Counted from the first letter of the stretch, positions 24,431 through 34,014 are shown. The stretch: 64,000 bases of DNA from Mesorhizobium mediterraneum (GCF_002284565.1 NZ_NPKI01000046.1:248001-312000); one strand, 5' to 3'. Numbers and translations: made by a program. The notes: generated by a model from the sequence alone, not told the origin.

Positions 24431-25473
24431 GCGCCGAGCCGCGCTCGCTGGCGCGCCGGCTGTTCGAGCCGGCCTCGATCGACAGCCAGGCGCCGGTCGC
24501 CAGGATCGTGACCTATGCGCTGCTGTTCCTGTGGACGCTCGTTGTCGTGATTCCCCTCTACTGGGTATTCATCACGTCCTTCAAGGGGCCTGGGGAGGTC
24601 GACAATGGGCCGTTCTATCTCCCGTTCGTCGACTTTGCCCCCTCGCTGCAGGCATGGGACTTCATGCTCGTGCAGAATTACACCCTGCGCCCTTACACGA
24701 ATTCGGTCGTTGTCGCGGTGGCCAGCACGCTGCTCGCGGTCCTGATCGGCTCGCTGGCGGCCTATGCGCTCGTGCGTATCCGCTTCCAGGTGAAGCTCGC
24801 CGCCGTTGCGATCTTCTTGATCCTGCTCACCGCAATCATCGTGGCGGTGGCCACTTTCGGCGTGCAGTGGGAGATCGCCGTTGCCGTGGCAGCCGCTCTC
24901 TTCATAATCGCCCTGTTCACGCTCGTTGGACGCACGAGGCTTGCGGTCGGCAACAACGACATTGAATTCTGGATCATCTCGAACCGCATCATGCCGCCGA
25001 TCGTCGCCGTGTTGCCGATCTATGTGATGTTCCAGCAGATGCGTTTGCTTGACACGCAGCTGGCGCTGATCGTCACCTATACCGCCATCAATCTGCCGAT
25101 CGTCGTGTGGCTGACGCGCGATTTCTTCGCCGGCATCCCGCTCGACCTTGAAGAGAGCGCACAGATAGACGGGGCCTCTAAGTTCCGCGTTTTCTTCACT
25201 ATCGCGCTGCCGCTGGTGCGTTCCGGCTTGGTCGCGACCTTCCTGCTGGTGCTAATCCTTGCCTGGAACGAGTATCTGCTGGCCCTCTTCCTTTCCAATG
25301 CCGACGCGCAGACCATGCCGGTGCTGGTATCGGCACAGAACACGACCCGCGGTCCGCAATGGTGGAACATGTCGGTGTTGATCACCGTGATGATCGCCCC
25401 CGTGATCGTCATCTCCAGCATCCTGCAGAAGCACATCGCGCGCGGGCTGCTGGTTGGCGCAGTGAAGGGCTAG
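24427..25473 (+). CDS. CUT1-type sugar ABC transporter permease (MalG-like)
   Basis: A 348-residue permease, longer than typical MalG (about 280) because of an inserted hydrophobic stretch at about residues 120-165. The EAA-type loop LEESAQIDGASKFRVFFTIALP is intact and WNEYLLALFLS matches the family C-terminal half. The start is the ATG in the ATGA overlap with the upstream permease; the longer frame upstream is a shadow. The ATPase gene starts 5 bases after its stop. Both permeases having insertions suggests they co-evolved. Confidence 0.9.
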   Translation: MSAEPRSLARRLFEPASIDSQAPVARIVTYALLFLWTLVVVIPLYWVFITSFKGPGEVDNGPFYLPFVDFAPSLQAWDFMLVQNYTLRPYTNSVVVAVASTLLAVLIGSLAAYALVRIRFQVKLAAVAIFLILLTAIIVAVATFGVQWEIAVAVAAALFIIALFTLVGRTRLAVGNNDIEFWIISNRIMPPIVAVLPIYVMFQQMRLLDTQLALIVTYTAINLPIVVWLTRDFFAGIPLDLEESAQIDGASKFRVFFTIALPLVRSGLVATFLLVLILAWNEYLLALFLSNADAQTMPVLVSAQNTTRGPQWWNMSVLITVMIAPVIVISSILQKHIARGLLVGAVKG

Positions 25474-25478
25474 TCAAC

Positions 25479-26555
25479 ATGCGGGTCACCCTGTCCGATA
25501 TCTACAAGTCCTTCGGCGCGATCGAGGTGGTCAAAGGCCTCGACCTGGAGATCCAGGACGGCGAGTTCCTGGTGCTGCTCGGCCCCTCGGGCTGCGGCAA
25601 GACGACGGCGCTGCGCATGGTCGCCGGGCTTGAATCGGTGAGTTCCGGCCGCGTCCTCATCGGCGACCGCGACGTCACCCACGTGCTGCCCAAGTATCGC
25701 GACGTGGCGATGGTGTTCCAGTCCTACGCGCTCTATCCGCACATGACGGTTGCGGAGAACATCGCATATCCGCTGAAGCTGCGGGGCGTGCCGCGCACAG
25801 AGCGCGACGCCTCCGTCCGCGGCGCCGCCGTCAAGGTCCACCTTGAGGAGTTCCTCGACCGCTATCCACGGCAGCTTTCCGGCGGTCAGCGGCAGCGCAT
25901 CGCGCTTGCCCGCGCCATGGTGCGGCGGCCGAGCGTCTTCCTGATGGACGAGCCGCTCTCCAATCTCGACGCCAAGCTGCGTGGCCACATGCGCTCGGAG
26001 TTGAAACGCCTGCAGGCCGACCTGGGCGTGACGACGATCTACGTCACCCACGATCAGATCGAGGCCATGACCTTGGCCCATCGTGTTGCCATCATGAACC
26101 GGGGCGTCGTGCAGCAGATCGCGACGCCCCGACAGATCTACGACGATCCGGCGAACCTGTTCGTCGCCGGCTTCATCGGCTCACCGCCGATGAATTTTCT
26201 CCAGGGCGAGCTGGTCGAGGGTACCTTCGTGTGTGCGGAAGGGCGATTTGCGACCAGCGTTGCCGAGAGCCGGAAAAAGGTCACTGCCGGCCTTCGGCCC
26301 GAGGATTGCCGGGTCACGGGCCCATCGGAGGGCAAGATTGCGGCACGGGTCTACGCTGTGGAACTGATCGGCGATCATACCTTGATCACCTGCCAATTCG
26401 GTGGGGCCACCGTAACCGTCAAGGCCGACAAATCGGCGCATTACGATATGGATGAGCCGATCGGCATCACCTTCCAGGACTCCGCCGTCTTTCTGTTCGA
26501 TTCAGAAACCGGGGGCCGCATCGGCGGCCGGGCCCGTGGAGAGGCGGCCGCGTGA
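25479..26555 (+). CDS. CUT1-type sugar ABC transporter ATP-binding protein (MalK/UgpC-like)
   Basis: A 358-residue ATPase with Walker A GPSGCGKTT, Q-loop MVFQSYALYPHMTV, signature LSGGQRQRIALAR, Walker B VFLMDEPLSNLD, H-loop YVTHDQIEAMT and a C-terminal OB/TOBE regulatory domain from about residue 235 (FIGSPPMNFLQGEL onward). This is the standard shared-type CUT1 ATPase. ATG 25479 fits the conserved N-terminus. It is the final gene of the plus-strand operon and faces the convergent TctA gene 6 bases away. Confidence 0.93.
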   Translation: MRVTLSDIYKSFGAIEVVKGLDLEIQDGEFLVLLGPSGCGKTTALRMVAGLESVSSGRVLIGDRDVTHVLPKYRDVAMVFQSYALYPHMTVAENIAYPLKLRGVPRTERDASVRGAAVKVHLEEFLDRYPRQLSGGQRQRIALARAMVRRPSVFLMDEPLSNLDAKLRGHMRSELKRLQADLGVTTIYVTHDQIEAMTLAHRVAIMNRGVVQQIATPRQIYDDPANLFVAGFIGSPPMNFLQGELVEGTFVCAEGRFATSVAESRKKVTAGLRPEDCRVTGPSEGKIAARVYAVELIGDHTLITCQFGGATVTVKADKSAHYDMDEPIGITFQDSAVFLFDSETGGRIGGRARGEAAA

Positions 26556-26561
26556 CTTTCG

Positions 26562-28070
26562 CTAATTCTCCTCCACGAACACCTCTTCGCGCTTCTTCTT
26601 GACCCCGGGCAGGAAGACGATGACGAGCACGGCGAGCGCGACGAAGAGCAGGCCGGCGCTGATCGGTCTCGTGAGGAAGGTGCTCGGGTCGCCGCGCGAG
26701 AGAATCATGGCGCGGCGCAGGTTTTCCTCGAGCAGCGGGCCCAGCACGAAGCCGAGCAGCAGCGGCGCGGGCTCGCAGCGCAGCTTGGTCAGCAGGTAGC
26801 CGAGGAAGCCGAAGAACGCGACGGCGTAGAGGTCGTAGATGTTGGTGTTGACGCTGTAAACACCGATCGAGCAGAACGCCATGATGATCGGGAAGAGCAC
26901 GTAATAGGGAATCGTCAGGAGTTTTACCCAAAGCCCGATCAGTGGCAAGTTCAAGACGATCAGCATCAGATTGCCGATCCACATCGAGGCGATGATGCCC
27001 CAAAATAGCGCCGGCTGTTCGATCGCGACATTGGGACCGGGCACGATGCCCTGGATGATCATCGCGCCGATCATCAGCGCCATGACCGGGTTGGCCGGAA
27101 TGCCGAGCGTCAGCATTGGAATGAAGGAGGTCTGCGCGCCGGCATTGTTGGCCGATTCCGGTCCGGCGACGCCTTCGATGGCGCCCTTGCCGAATTCCCC
27201 GGGGTTTTTCGATACGCGCTTTTCGACCGTGTAGGAGGCAAACGCTGCAAGGATCGCGCCGCCTCCCGGCAGGATGCCGAGCGCCGAACCGATGATCGTG
27301 CCGCGCACGATGGGCGCCGCCATACGCCGAAAGTCCTCGCGGGTCGGCATAAGGCCGGAGACGCTTCGGATCATCACGGAGCGCTCGTGCTCGTTTTCGA
27401 GGTTGCGCAGTATCTCGGCGACGCCGAAGACGCCGACCGCCACCGCGACGAAATTCAGCCCGTCGGCATATTCGCGGATGCCAAGCGTGAAGCGCGGTGT
27501 GCCGGTGTAGATGTCGGTGCCGACAATGCCGAGCAGCAGGCCGAGCACGACCATCGCCAGCGCCTTGACAATCGAGCCGTGGGCGAGCGCGACGGACGAG
27601 ACGAGACCGACGATCATCAGCGAAAAATACTCGGCCGCGCCGAATTGCAGCGCGATCGCCGTCAGCGGCGGAGCGAAGATGGCGACGAGGAACGTCGACA
27701 CGGTGCCGGCAAAGAACGAGCCTATCGCCGCGATCGCGAGTGCCGCCCCGGCGCGGCCGTTCCTGGCCATCTGGTAGCCGTCGATCGCGGTGACGGCTGA
27801 CGAGGATTCGCCGGGCATGTTGATGAGGATGGCGGTGGTCGATCCGCCATATTGCGCGCCGTAATAGATGCCGGCGAGCATGATCAGGGAGGAAACCGGG
27901 TCGCCGATCTGGAAGGTGATCGGCAACAGCATGGCGATGGTCGCGGTGGCGCCGATACCGGGCAGGACGCCGATCAGCGTGCCGAGAAGGACGCCGATCA
28001 GGCAGAAACCGAGGTTTGCCAGCGACGTGGCCGTCGAAAAGCCGAGCGCGAGGTTGTCGAGGAGTTCCAT
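26562..28070 (-). CDS. tctA: Tripartite tricarboxylate transporter large permease TctA
   Basis: A 502-residue, many-segment membrane protein of the TctA family (PF01970). Family hallmarks: PGIGATATIAMLLP, the block YGGSTTAILINMPGE with YQMARNGRAG, and PILGALGILPGG-like text (SALGILPGGGAILA) plus ANNAGAQTSFIPMLTLGIP in the second half. ATG 28070 lies 6 bases after GAGAGG; ATG 28076 abuts that site and is less likely. It is the ion-coupled permease of a TTT system and lies 10 bases after tctB. Confidence 0.93.
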   Translation of the reverse strand: MELLDNLALGFSTATSLANLGFCLIGVLLGTLIGVLPGIGATATIAMLLPITFQIGDPVSSLIMLAGIYYGAQYGGSTTAILINMPGESSSAVTAIDGYQMARNGRAGAALAIAAIGSFFAGTVSTFLVAIFAPPLTAIALQFGAAEYFSLMIVGLVSSVALAHGSIVKALAMVVLGLLLGIVGTDIYTGTPRFTLGIREYADGLNFVAVAVGVFGVAEILRNLENEHERSVMIRSVSGLMPTREDFRRMAAPIVRGTIIGSALGILPGGGAILAAFASYTVEKRVSKNPGEFGKGAIEGVAGPESANNAGAQTSFIPMLTLGIPANPVMALMIGAMIIQGIVPGPNVAIEQPALFWGIIASMWIGNLMLIVLNLPLIGLWVKLLTIPYYVLFPIIMAFCSIGVYSVNTNIYDLYAVAFFGFLGYLLTKLRCEPAPLLLGFVLGPLLEENLRRAMILSRGDPSTFLTRPISAGLLFVALAVLVIVFLPGVKKKREEVFVEEN

Positions 28071-28080
28071 GTTCATCCTC

Positions 28081-28554
28081 TCACCATACCAGCCATGGAG
28101 GCAGCCACGGGCCGAAGCGCCGGAACGGCAGGCCGAGCGCATAGCTGAAGACGAGGAACGCAAACAGCGTCAGGCAAGCGGAGAGCACGAGCGCGGTCAG
28201 CGGCCTCATGCGGCCGCTGGCAAAGGATGCGATCAGCGCCGTCAGGAAGATCGAGGGGATGAAGCCGAGGCCGCGCACGGTCAGGCCGAAGAAGATCGGG
28301 GCAGGGAGGATGAACAGCATGCCGCGCCAGGCTATATGCCCGATCGGCTCGCTCTCGAAGCGCACCGCTTCGACGAGGATGACGGCGCCAAGCAGGATCA
28401 GCACGATCGCCAGGACCAGGGGGAAATAGCCCGGTCCCATGCGGAAGGCAGTGCCGATTTCGAGGCCGAGCGACTGCAGAGCGAAAAATCCGCCAAGAAA
28501 GATGAACAGCGCGGCGCATATGCCGTTGGTCGTGTCGATCGTGAAAGGTTTCAT
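28081..28554 (-). CDS. tctB: Tripartite tricarboxylate transporter small permease TctB
   Basis: A 157-residue membrane protein with four predicted hydrophobic segments and the TctB-family pattern LGGFFALQSLGLEIGTAFRMGPGYFP near the N-terminus, then the loop rich in small residues and a C-terminal LGLPFRRFGPWL. ATG 28554 follows GGGAGG by 6 bases. It is needed with TctA for uptake. It sits 79 bases downstream of tctC, completing the tctC-tctB-tctA order seen in many proteobacteria. Confidence 0.88.
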   Translation of the reverse strand: MKPFTIDTTNGICAALFIFLGGFFALQSLGLEIGTAFRMGPGYFPLVLAIVLILLGAVILVEAVRFESEPIGHIAWRGMLFILPAPIFFGLTVRGLGFIPSIFLTALIASFASGRMRPLTALVLSACLTLFAFLVFSYALGLPFRRFGPWLPPWLVW

Positions 28555-28633
28555 GACGTCCTCCCAGGCCCGCCGCGGGGCACGCTGATGCCGGTGTGAA
28601 AAACGGGGCGCTGGTGGCGCCCCGTTCAAAACC

Positions 28634-29611
28634 TTAGTCGGCGTACTGGCCGGCGGCTTCGATGATCGGCTTCCAGCGCGCGATCTCGCTTTCCAGCTTG
28701 GCCTTCAGCGCGGCCGGCGTCGCATCTGCGTCGGACGACGGCTTGGTGCCGAGCTCGGCGAAGCGGGCGACGACGTTCGGGTCCTTCAGCGCGACCTGAA
28801 GCGATTTCGACAGGCGCTCAGTGACCTCGGCCGGCGTGCCCTTGGGCGCGTAGAGGCCGTGCCAGATACCTACCTGCACCTCCGGGAGACCGGCTTCCGT
28901 CGTCGTCGGCAGATCGGGCAGCACATCGAGGCGTTCAGACGAGGTGACGGCGTAGGCCTTGATCGTGCCGCCCTGGATCTGCTTGGTGGTATTGGTTGTC
29001 TGGTCGCACATGATGTCGACCTGGCCGCCGAGAAGATCGGTCATGGCCGGGCCCGTGCCCTTGTAGGGCACGGTGACCAGCGGTGTGCCGATCGCGCTCA
29101 TGAACAGCATGCCGCACAGATGCGAGGCCGCGCCTATGCCGGCATTGGCGACGGTGACGGTATCCTTGTTGGCCTTGGCGTAGTCGACCAGCCCCTTCAG
29201 ATCGGTCGGCTCGAGGTCCTTGCGGCCGACGATGGTCATCGGCACATCGGTGACGAGGCCGACATATTCGAAGCCGTTCAGCGTGTCGTATGCGAGTTTT
29301 CGGTATAGCGTCGCGCTTGTCGCCATGCCGATGTGATGGAGGAGCAGCGTATAGCCGTCGGGATCGGCTTGCGCGACGCGGCCGGCGCCCAGCGTGCCGC
29401 CGGCACCGCCGACATTCTCGACGATGATCTGCTGGCCGAGATCCTTAGACATGGCTTCCGCGACGAGACGCGTGACCGTGTCGGTCGGGCCGCCGGCCGA
29501 AAACGGCACCACAACGGTGATGGTGCGTTCGGGATAGGTTTGCGCGCCCGCGGCGAACGGATAGAGCGTGACGGCTGCGGCTGCGGCCAGAGCGGCGGCG
29601 AACTTTCTCAT
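28634..29611 (-). CDS. tctC: Tripartite tricarboxylate transporter (Bug-family) substrate-binding protein TctC
   Basis: A 325-residue periplasmic protein. The signal peptide is MRKFAAALAAAAAVTLYPFA, ending AGAQ. The mature protein opens YPERTITVVVPFSAGGPTD, the defining Bug motif, followed by VENVGGAGGTLGAG, HHIGMATSA and VPYKGTGPAMTDLLGGQVD. ATG 29611 lies behind GGGAGG. Bug proteins bind carboxylates through a carboxylate pincer. The upstream uxuA gene suggests a sugar acid, such as glucuronate, galacturonate or an aldonate, as ligand. Confidence 0.92.
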   Translation of the reverse strand: MRKFAAALAAAAAVTLYPFAAGAQTYPERTITVVVPFSAGGPTDTVTRLVAEAMSKDLGQQIIVENVGGAGGTLGAGRVAQADPDGYTLLLHHIGMATSATLYRKLAYDTLNGFEYVGLVTDVPMTIVGRKDLEPTDLKGLVDYAKANKDTVTVANAGIGAASHLCGMLFMSAIGTPLVTVPYKGTGPAMTDLLGGQVDIMCDQTTNTTKQIQGGTIKAYAVTSSERLDVLPDLPTTTEAGLPEVQVGIWHGLYAPKGTPAEVTERLSKSLQVALKDPNVVARFAELGTKPSSDADATPAALKAKLESEIARWKPIIEAAGQYAD

Positions 29612-29865
29612 CGTGATTTCCTCCCAGGATATGAATTCCCCACCGCTGCCTAGAGTTCCTCTCAACACGGCGTGGATGGAGCAATAACTAGTGCAGGCTA
29701 GCGGATTGCAATCGGGGTCAAACCGCAAACTGCGATTATGCACAGTCGGAGGCCCGTTGCGGGATGTCCAATGGTCGAAGTCTGATGGCTCCGCGCTTAG
29801 CGAATACCGGGCGCGGACCTCTCTGGGCCCTTTCCTCCTGGTCTATTCTAGTGCTCTCTCCGCAC

Positions 29866-31104
29866 TCACCAGGCGGGGGTGGAAGTGGATATCCGCTCGC
29901 CCGATGTCGACTTGCGAATGGCATGTTCGACGCCGCGGAGTTCGGCCAATCCTTTTAGCCGACCGATGGCCGGATAGCCGGGCTGGGCCCCACGCGTCAG
30001 GTCGTCGAGGATATCCTGGCCATGGTCGGGGCGCATCGGGATGACTGCGTCCGGGCGCCCTTCCTTCTTGCGCCGCGCTTCCTCGTGGAGTAGCGCCGCC
30101 ACCACCGCCACCATGTCGGTGTCGCCGGCAAGATGCTCATCCTCGTGGAACGAGCAGGGGATGCCGGCCGCTTCCTTGCGCACATTGCGCAAATGCGCGA
30201 AGTGGATTTTTGGCCCCATCCGCTCGATCATGCCCGGCAGATCATTATCCGGTCTCGCACCGAGCGATCCCGTGCACAGTGTCGCTCCGTTGGCCGGGCT
30301 GTCGACCGCGTCCAGAATGTACCGATAGTCGGCCTCGGTCGACATGACGCGCGGCAGGCCCAGCAGCGGAAACGGCGGATCGTCAGGGTGGCAGCAGAGA
30401 CGCAGGCCGAGGCGTTCGGCCGTAGGCACGACCTCCGCCAGGAAATCGACGAAGTGCCGGCGCAGGGTTGTTGCGTCGATGCGGTCATAATTTGACAGTT
30501 GCGCCGCGAGACCGTCGAGAGACGTGTCTTCGGTCGAGCCGGGCAGGCCGGAATTGACGCTTCTTGCCAGAACCTTGCGTGCAAAATCATCCATCTGCGC
30601 GTGTCGCCGCTCCGCCTCGGAGGCGATCTCCGGCGTGTAATCGCCGAGCGCCCCTTGGCGCTTCAGGATATGGATGTCGAATGCGGCGAAGTCGACCAGA
30701 TCGAAGCGCATGGTGGTGCCGCCATGCGGCAGGCGCCAGGCGAGGTCGGTGCGGGTCCAGTCGAGCACGGGCATGAAATTGTAGCAGATGACCGAAATGC
30801 CGGCCTGCGCCAAGTTTTCCAGCGATGTCCTGTAGTTGGCTATATGGCTGCGCCACTCGCCGACCTGCGTCTTGATCGCTTCGGAAACCGGCAGGCTCTC
30901 GACGATCTCCCAGTTCAGATCGCTTGCGCTTCCATCCGGCAAAGATGCGACTTCGCGCTGGCGGTTTTGGATTTCGGCGGGCAGCCAGACGGCGCCGTAA
31001 GGAACGTGGTGAAGGGCTGAGACGATGCCTTGCGCACCAGCCTGACGCGCGTCCGCGATCGTCACCTTGTCGACTGGGCCGAACCAACGCCACACATGTC
31101 TCAT
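29866..31104 (-). CDS. uxuA: Mannonate dehydratase UxuA
   Basis: A 412-residue mannonate dehydratase (PF03786), which converts D-mannonate to 2-keto-3-deoxygluconate in hexuronate breakdown. Typical blocks: WRWFGPVDKV, ALHHVPYGAVW, CYNFMPVLDWTRTDL, CCHPDDPPFPLLGLPRVMST, CTGSLG, HFAHLRNV, HEDEHLAGDTDM and PMRPDHGQDI, which hold the His/Cys/Asp metal ligands. Length is normal. The start has GGAG. Genes for uronate isomerase (UxaC), mannonate oxidoreductase (UxuB) and KDG kinase are not in the window. It is 254 bases upstream of tctC, in the same orientation. Confidence 0.95.
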   Translation of the reverse strand: MRHVWRWFGPVDKVTIADARQAGAQGIVSALHHVPYGAVWLPAEIQNRQREVASLPDGSASDLNWEIVESLPVSEAIKTQVGEWRSHIANYRTSLENLAQAGISVICYNFMPVLDWTRTDLAWRLPHGGTTMRFDLVDFAAFDIHILKRQGALGDYTPEIASEAERRHAQMDDFARKVLARSVNSGLPGSTEDTSLDGLAAQLSNYDRIDATTLRRHFVDFLAEVVPTAERLGLRLCCHPDDPPFPLLGLPRVMSTEADYRYILDAVDSPANGATLCTGSLGARPDNDLPGMIERMGPKIHFAHLRNVRKEAAGIPCSFHEDEHLAGDTDMVAVVAALLHEEARRKKEGRPDAVIPMRPDHGQDILDDLTRGAQPGYPAIGRLKGLAELRGVEHAIRKSTSGERISTSTPAW

Positions 31105-31333
31105 TCGAATACTCCGTTAGAAAAGAATCGCCATGCGGCTAGCGACCGCGTTTCCCGTCGCGGTGACCGATCCGCTGCTCCTCTTTCATCGGCTGTTATC
31201 AGATTCCGATGCGTCTGACACCCTTCCTGCTCGGGCCTGTGCCGGCCAACGGCGATGCACCGATGCTGACCGGTCGACACGAATGGCGATGCCGGCATTG
31301 ACCTGCATCAAAGAGCGTCAGCGAAATTCCTGG

Positions 31334-32440
31334 CTAGAGCAGCGCTTCGTATAGATCGCCGATCTTTTCAACTTCGAAATCCGCTGCCCTGCTCTTCAGG
31401 AGGGCAGAAGAAGTGGGGTGGCCCAGCATTTCGGCCATCGCCTTAGCCAGCGCCGCGGCATCGCCGACCGGCACCAAGGCGCCGAAACGCCCGTCATCCA
31501 GAATCTCGCGCGGGCCATGCGGCGCATCCGTGGAGACTACGGGGACACCTGCAGCCATGGCCTCGACCAGCACATTGCCAAAGCCCTCGCTCGTCGAGGA
31601 AAGAACGAACAGATCGGCTGCGGCATAACAGGCCGCGGGATCATTGACGTAGCCAGCAAAGAGCACATCCGCGCCTATGCCGAGTTCTTGGGCATAAGCG
31701 CGCAACTCGTCGGCCAGTGGACCTTCACCGAAGATGGCAAGTCGAACGCGGCGGCCGGCGCGCAGGATAGCGAAGGCCTGCAGCAAAGTCCGATGATCCT
31801 TGACCGGCACCAGGCGCCCAGCGGTGGCGATGACCGGGCCATCGCCCATCGCCGCCAGCTTTGCCTGCCAGGCATAGGAATCTTCCTGGGGCGCCGCAGC
31901 CGGCGGCAGCGGGTTGTTGATGACGACAACCTTGGATTTGGGGAAGCCGCGGGCCGCAATATCGCGGCCGACGCCCACTGAGACGGCGATGGCTTTGGTT
32001 GCGCGCGCTGCAACCAGCGCGGAAAGCCAGACCGCTATTCTCGCGCCGAGGCTGCCGGAAGGCAGTGAGGCTGCCGCGTGGAAGCTCGGAAAGAACCTCG
32101 CTCGGCTTCGCGCCAGGAGAAGCGCCAGCGTCACGACCAGATTGGCAAATTCCGGGGCGCTATAGACCGCATGGGGACCAAGGCGGTTGAACAAACGTGC
32201 GCTTCGCACGATACCTTTCAGCGTCTCCCACTTGCCGTAGCCCTCGCCCCGGATAGGAAGGTCGAAATCGACCAGGTGCACGGCGGGGGAGCACAGCGCG
32301 GCGTTAGGTCCTTCCGCGTTCCAGGTAAAGAGTGTGACATCGTGCCCACGCGACGCCAGTTCGTTTGCCATGAGGACGAAGACACGCTCGGCGCCGCCGC
32401 CCCTGAGGCTGGCAATATGAAAAACAATGCGCTTCGCCAT
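31334..32440 (-). CDS. Glycosyltransferase family 4 protein
   Basis: A 368-residue GT-B glycosyltransferase. The N-terminal glycine loop is HIASLRGGGAERV. The C-terminal donor domain has AGRLVPVKDHRTLLQAF and the EX7E motif EGFGNVLVEAMAAGVPVV. Such retaining enzymes act on the cytoplasmic membrane face, adding a sugar to the lipid-linked repeat unit. I start it at ATG 32440, 8 bases after the stop of the chain-length gene; an upstream in-frame extension is the shadow of that gene. The donor sugar is not predictable. Confidence 0.9.
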   Translation of the reverse strand: MAKRIVFHIASLRGGGAERVFVLMANELASRGHDVTLFTWNAEGPNAALCSPAVHLVDFDLPIRGEGYGKWETLKGIVRSARLFNRLGPHAVYSAPEFANLVVTLALLLARSRARFFPSFHAAASLPSGSLGARIAVWLSALVAARATKAIAVSVGVGRDIAARGFPKSKVVVINNPLPPAAAPQEDSYAWQAKLAAMGDGPVIATAGRLVPVKDHRTLLQAFAILRAGRRVRLAIFGEGPLADELRAYAQELGIGADVLFAGYVNDPAACYAAADLFVLSSTSEGFGNVLVEAMAAGVPVVSTDAPHGPREILDDGRFGALVPVGDAAALAKAMAEMLGHPTSSALLKSRAADFEVEKIGDLYEALL

Positions 32441-32448
32441 GCCTGGAT

Positions 32449-34014
32449 TCAGGCTTGGCTGACGCCAATGCCTGGTCGGTTCGGCGGCTGGCGCATGTCG
32501 CGCACAATGCCCATGGCTAAGGCGAGCAGCATGCCTAGAGCAAAGCCAGCGAAAGCCCCCAGGCCTGCCATCAGGGGGGTGCGGGGCGGCCACGAGCGCC
32601 CGTTTGGCGGCACTGCGGTGGAAATCACCTGCACGTTCGTGGTGTCGATCTGCTCGCGCTCGGTGATTTGGCGCGCGCGAGACAGGAAGCTTTCATAGAT
32701 CGTCCTCCTTGAGGCGGCGTCCCGTTCAAGCTCACGTAGGGCGACCTGGGACTCGCTGTCGGTGAAAACATTGCTCTTCAGATCGTTCATCTTGGCGCTG
32801 AGGGAAGCCAATGAGGCGTTGGCCTTATCCAGGTTGGCTTTTGCCGTGCCGACCGTGCGGGCGAACTCTGCCCTAAGTTGAGAACTGACGGTTTCGAATT
32901 CTGTCCTGAGCCTGACAATCGTCGGGTGGCGCGGACCAAAGGTCATGGACTGTGAATCGATTTGCTGCCGCAGGCCGTTTGCCTTGTCGCGCAGCGCTGC
33001 GAGTGCTGCCGAATCCGCGGGGTCAGGATTGGCTCCATTGACACCAGAGGCAATCAAGGCGTCGTAACTTGCCTGCGCAGCGATGACGCGCGATTGCGCC
33101 TCTCCAATTTCGCTATTGAGCTGCGTCATCGTTTGCGAACTGACGAGCTGGCCATTGCTGGAGGACAGGTTGTGGGCGCGCCTGTAGCTCTCGACCTTCT
33201 CTTCGGCCGCTTGCACGTCGCGCTTGAGTTGGCCGAGCCGGCCGTCAAGAGCAGCTGCGGCACGGCTGGCACCAGCAGCTTCGGCCTTGGCCAGTTCTTC
33301 CTGGAAAGCTTTCACTATGGCTTGCGAGATCAGTATCGCCTTGCTGGTGGTTTCCGCCGATACCGAGAGGGTCGTGACGAACGACGTTTCATCTGCAGTG
33401 ACATCGACCCGCTCAGCCAGGCTCTTCTGGGCGATAAGCTTCGGATCGGACTTGCCGCCACTCGCTCCAACACCAGACGTGGAGGCATTCTGGTCCGGGT
33501 CGAAAAACTCCGGATCGTTGGCTAGACCGAGTTCGTCCACCACACGTGCAAGCACGTTGCCCGAGGTCAAGATGCGCTGCTTGCTGCGCGCGTTGAGAAT
33601 TTGGCTATCGACCTGGCCCGGTTGCGAGTAGAGGTCGTTTTCCACAACCTGCAAATTGGCAGGATTGATGAGGATTTCCGTTGCAACGGTATAACGCTGT
33701 TTGCTCAGCAGCCCATAGGCGGCGCCGATGACGCCGCCGGCCACTGCCAGCATGCAGGCCACGACGAGCCCGGCACGCAGCCAGACAAACAGGCGTCGAA
33801 AATCGAGCTCAAGGAAATCGCCGATCTTATCAAGCGTCACCGTCGGGACAGGCTCGGGCGTGTGCGGAGTGACAGGGGCGGAGGTGCGTGCCATGACTGG
33901 GGCATCCTGTTGCAGCCTTGCCCTGCTGGCGCGCCGCGCATTGGCGATCCGCTCGAGTGCGCTGATGTCGGAATCCGCCACAGAGGGAAGGGGTGTGTCG
34001 GAAGCGGCGGACAT
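32449..34014 (-). CDS. Wzz/GumC-type polysaccharide chain-length determinant (no kinase domain)
   Basis: A 521-residue polysaccharide co-polymerase. A 75-residue cytoplasmic, Pro-rich leader precedes the first membrane helix (about 78-105, VWLRAGLVVACMLAVAGGVIG), then a Wzz domain, coiled-coil periplasmic region (about 230-420) and second helix (about 480-505) preceded by the Pro-rich VPPNGRSWPPRTPLMAG. It ends 20 residues after the helix, so the BY-kinase domain found in ExoP/Wzc is absent. It should set chain length for the Wzy polymerase, divergently encoded 171 bases away. Confidence 0.88.
   Translation of the reverse strand: MSAASDTPLPSVADSDISALERIANARRASRARLQQDAPVMARTSAPVTPHTPEPVPTVTLDKIGDFLELDFRRLFVWLRAGLVVACMLAVAGGVIGAAYGLLSKQRYTVATEILINPANLQVVENDLYSQPGQVDSQILNARSKQRILTSGNVLARVVDELGLANDPEFFDPDQNASTSGVGASGGKSDPKLIAQKSLAERVDVTADETSFVTTLSVSAETTSKAILISQAIVKAFQEELAKAEAAGASRAAAALDGRLGQLKRDVQAAEEKVESYRRAHNLSSSNGQLVSSQTMTQLNSEIGEAQSRVIAAQASYDALIASGVNGANPDPADSAALAALRDKANGLRQQIDSQSMTFGPRHPTIVRLRTEFETVSSQLRAEFARTVGTAKANLDKANASLASLSAKMNDLKSNVFTDSESQVALRELERDAASRRTIYESFLSRARQITEREQIDTTNVQVISTAVPPNGRSWPPRTPLMAGLGAFAGFALGMLLALAMGIVRDMRQPPNRPGIGVSQA

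Noticed and set aside
31101..31298. A 65-codon minus-strand frame upstream of uxuA
   Set aside because: No ribosome site or motif; the gap is better read as the uxuA promoter region.
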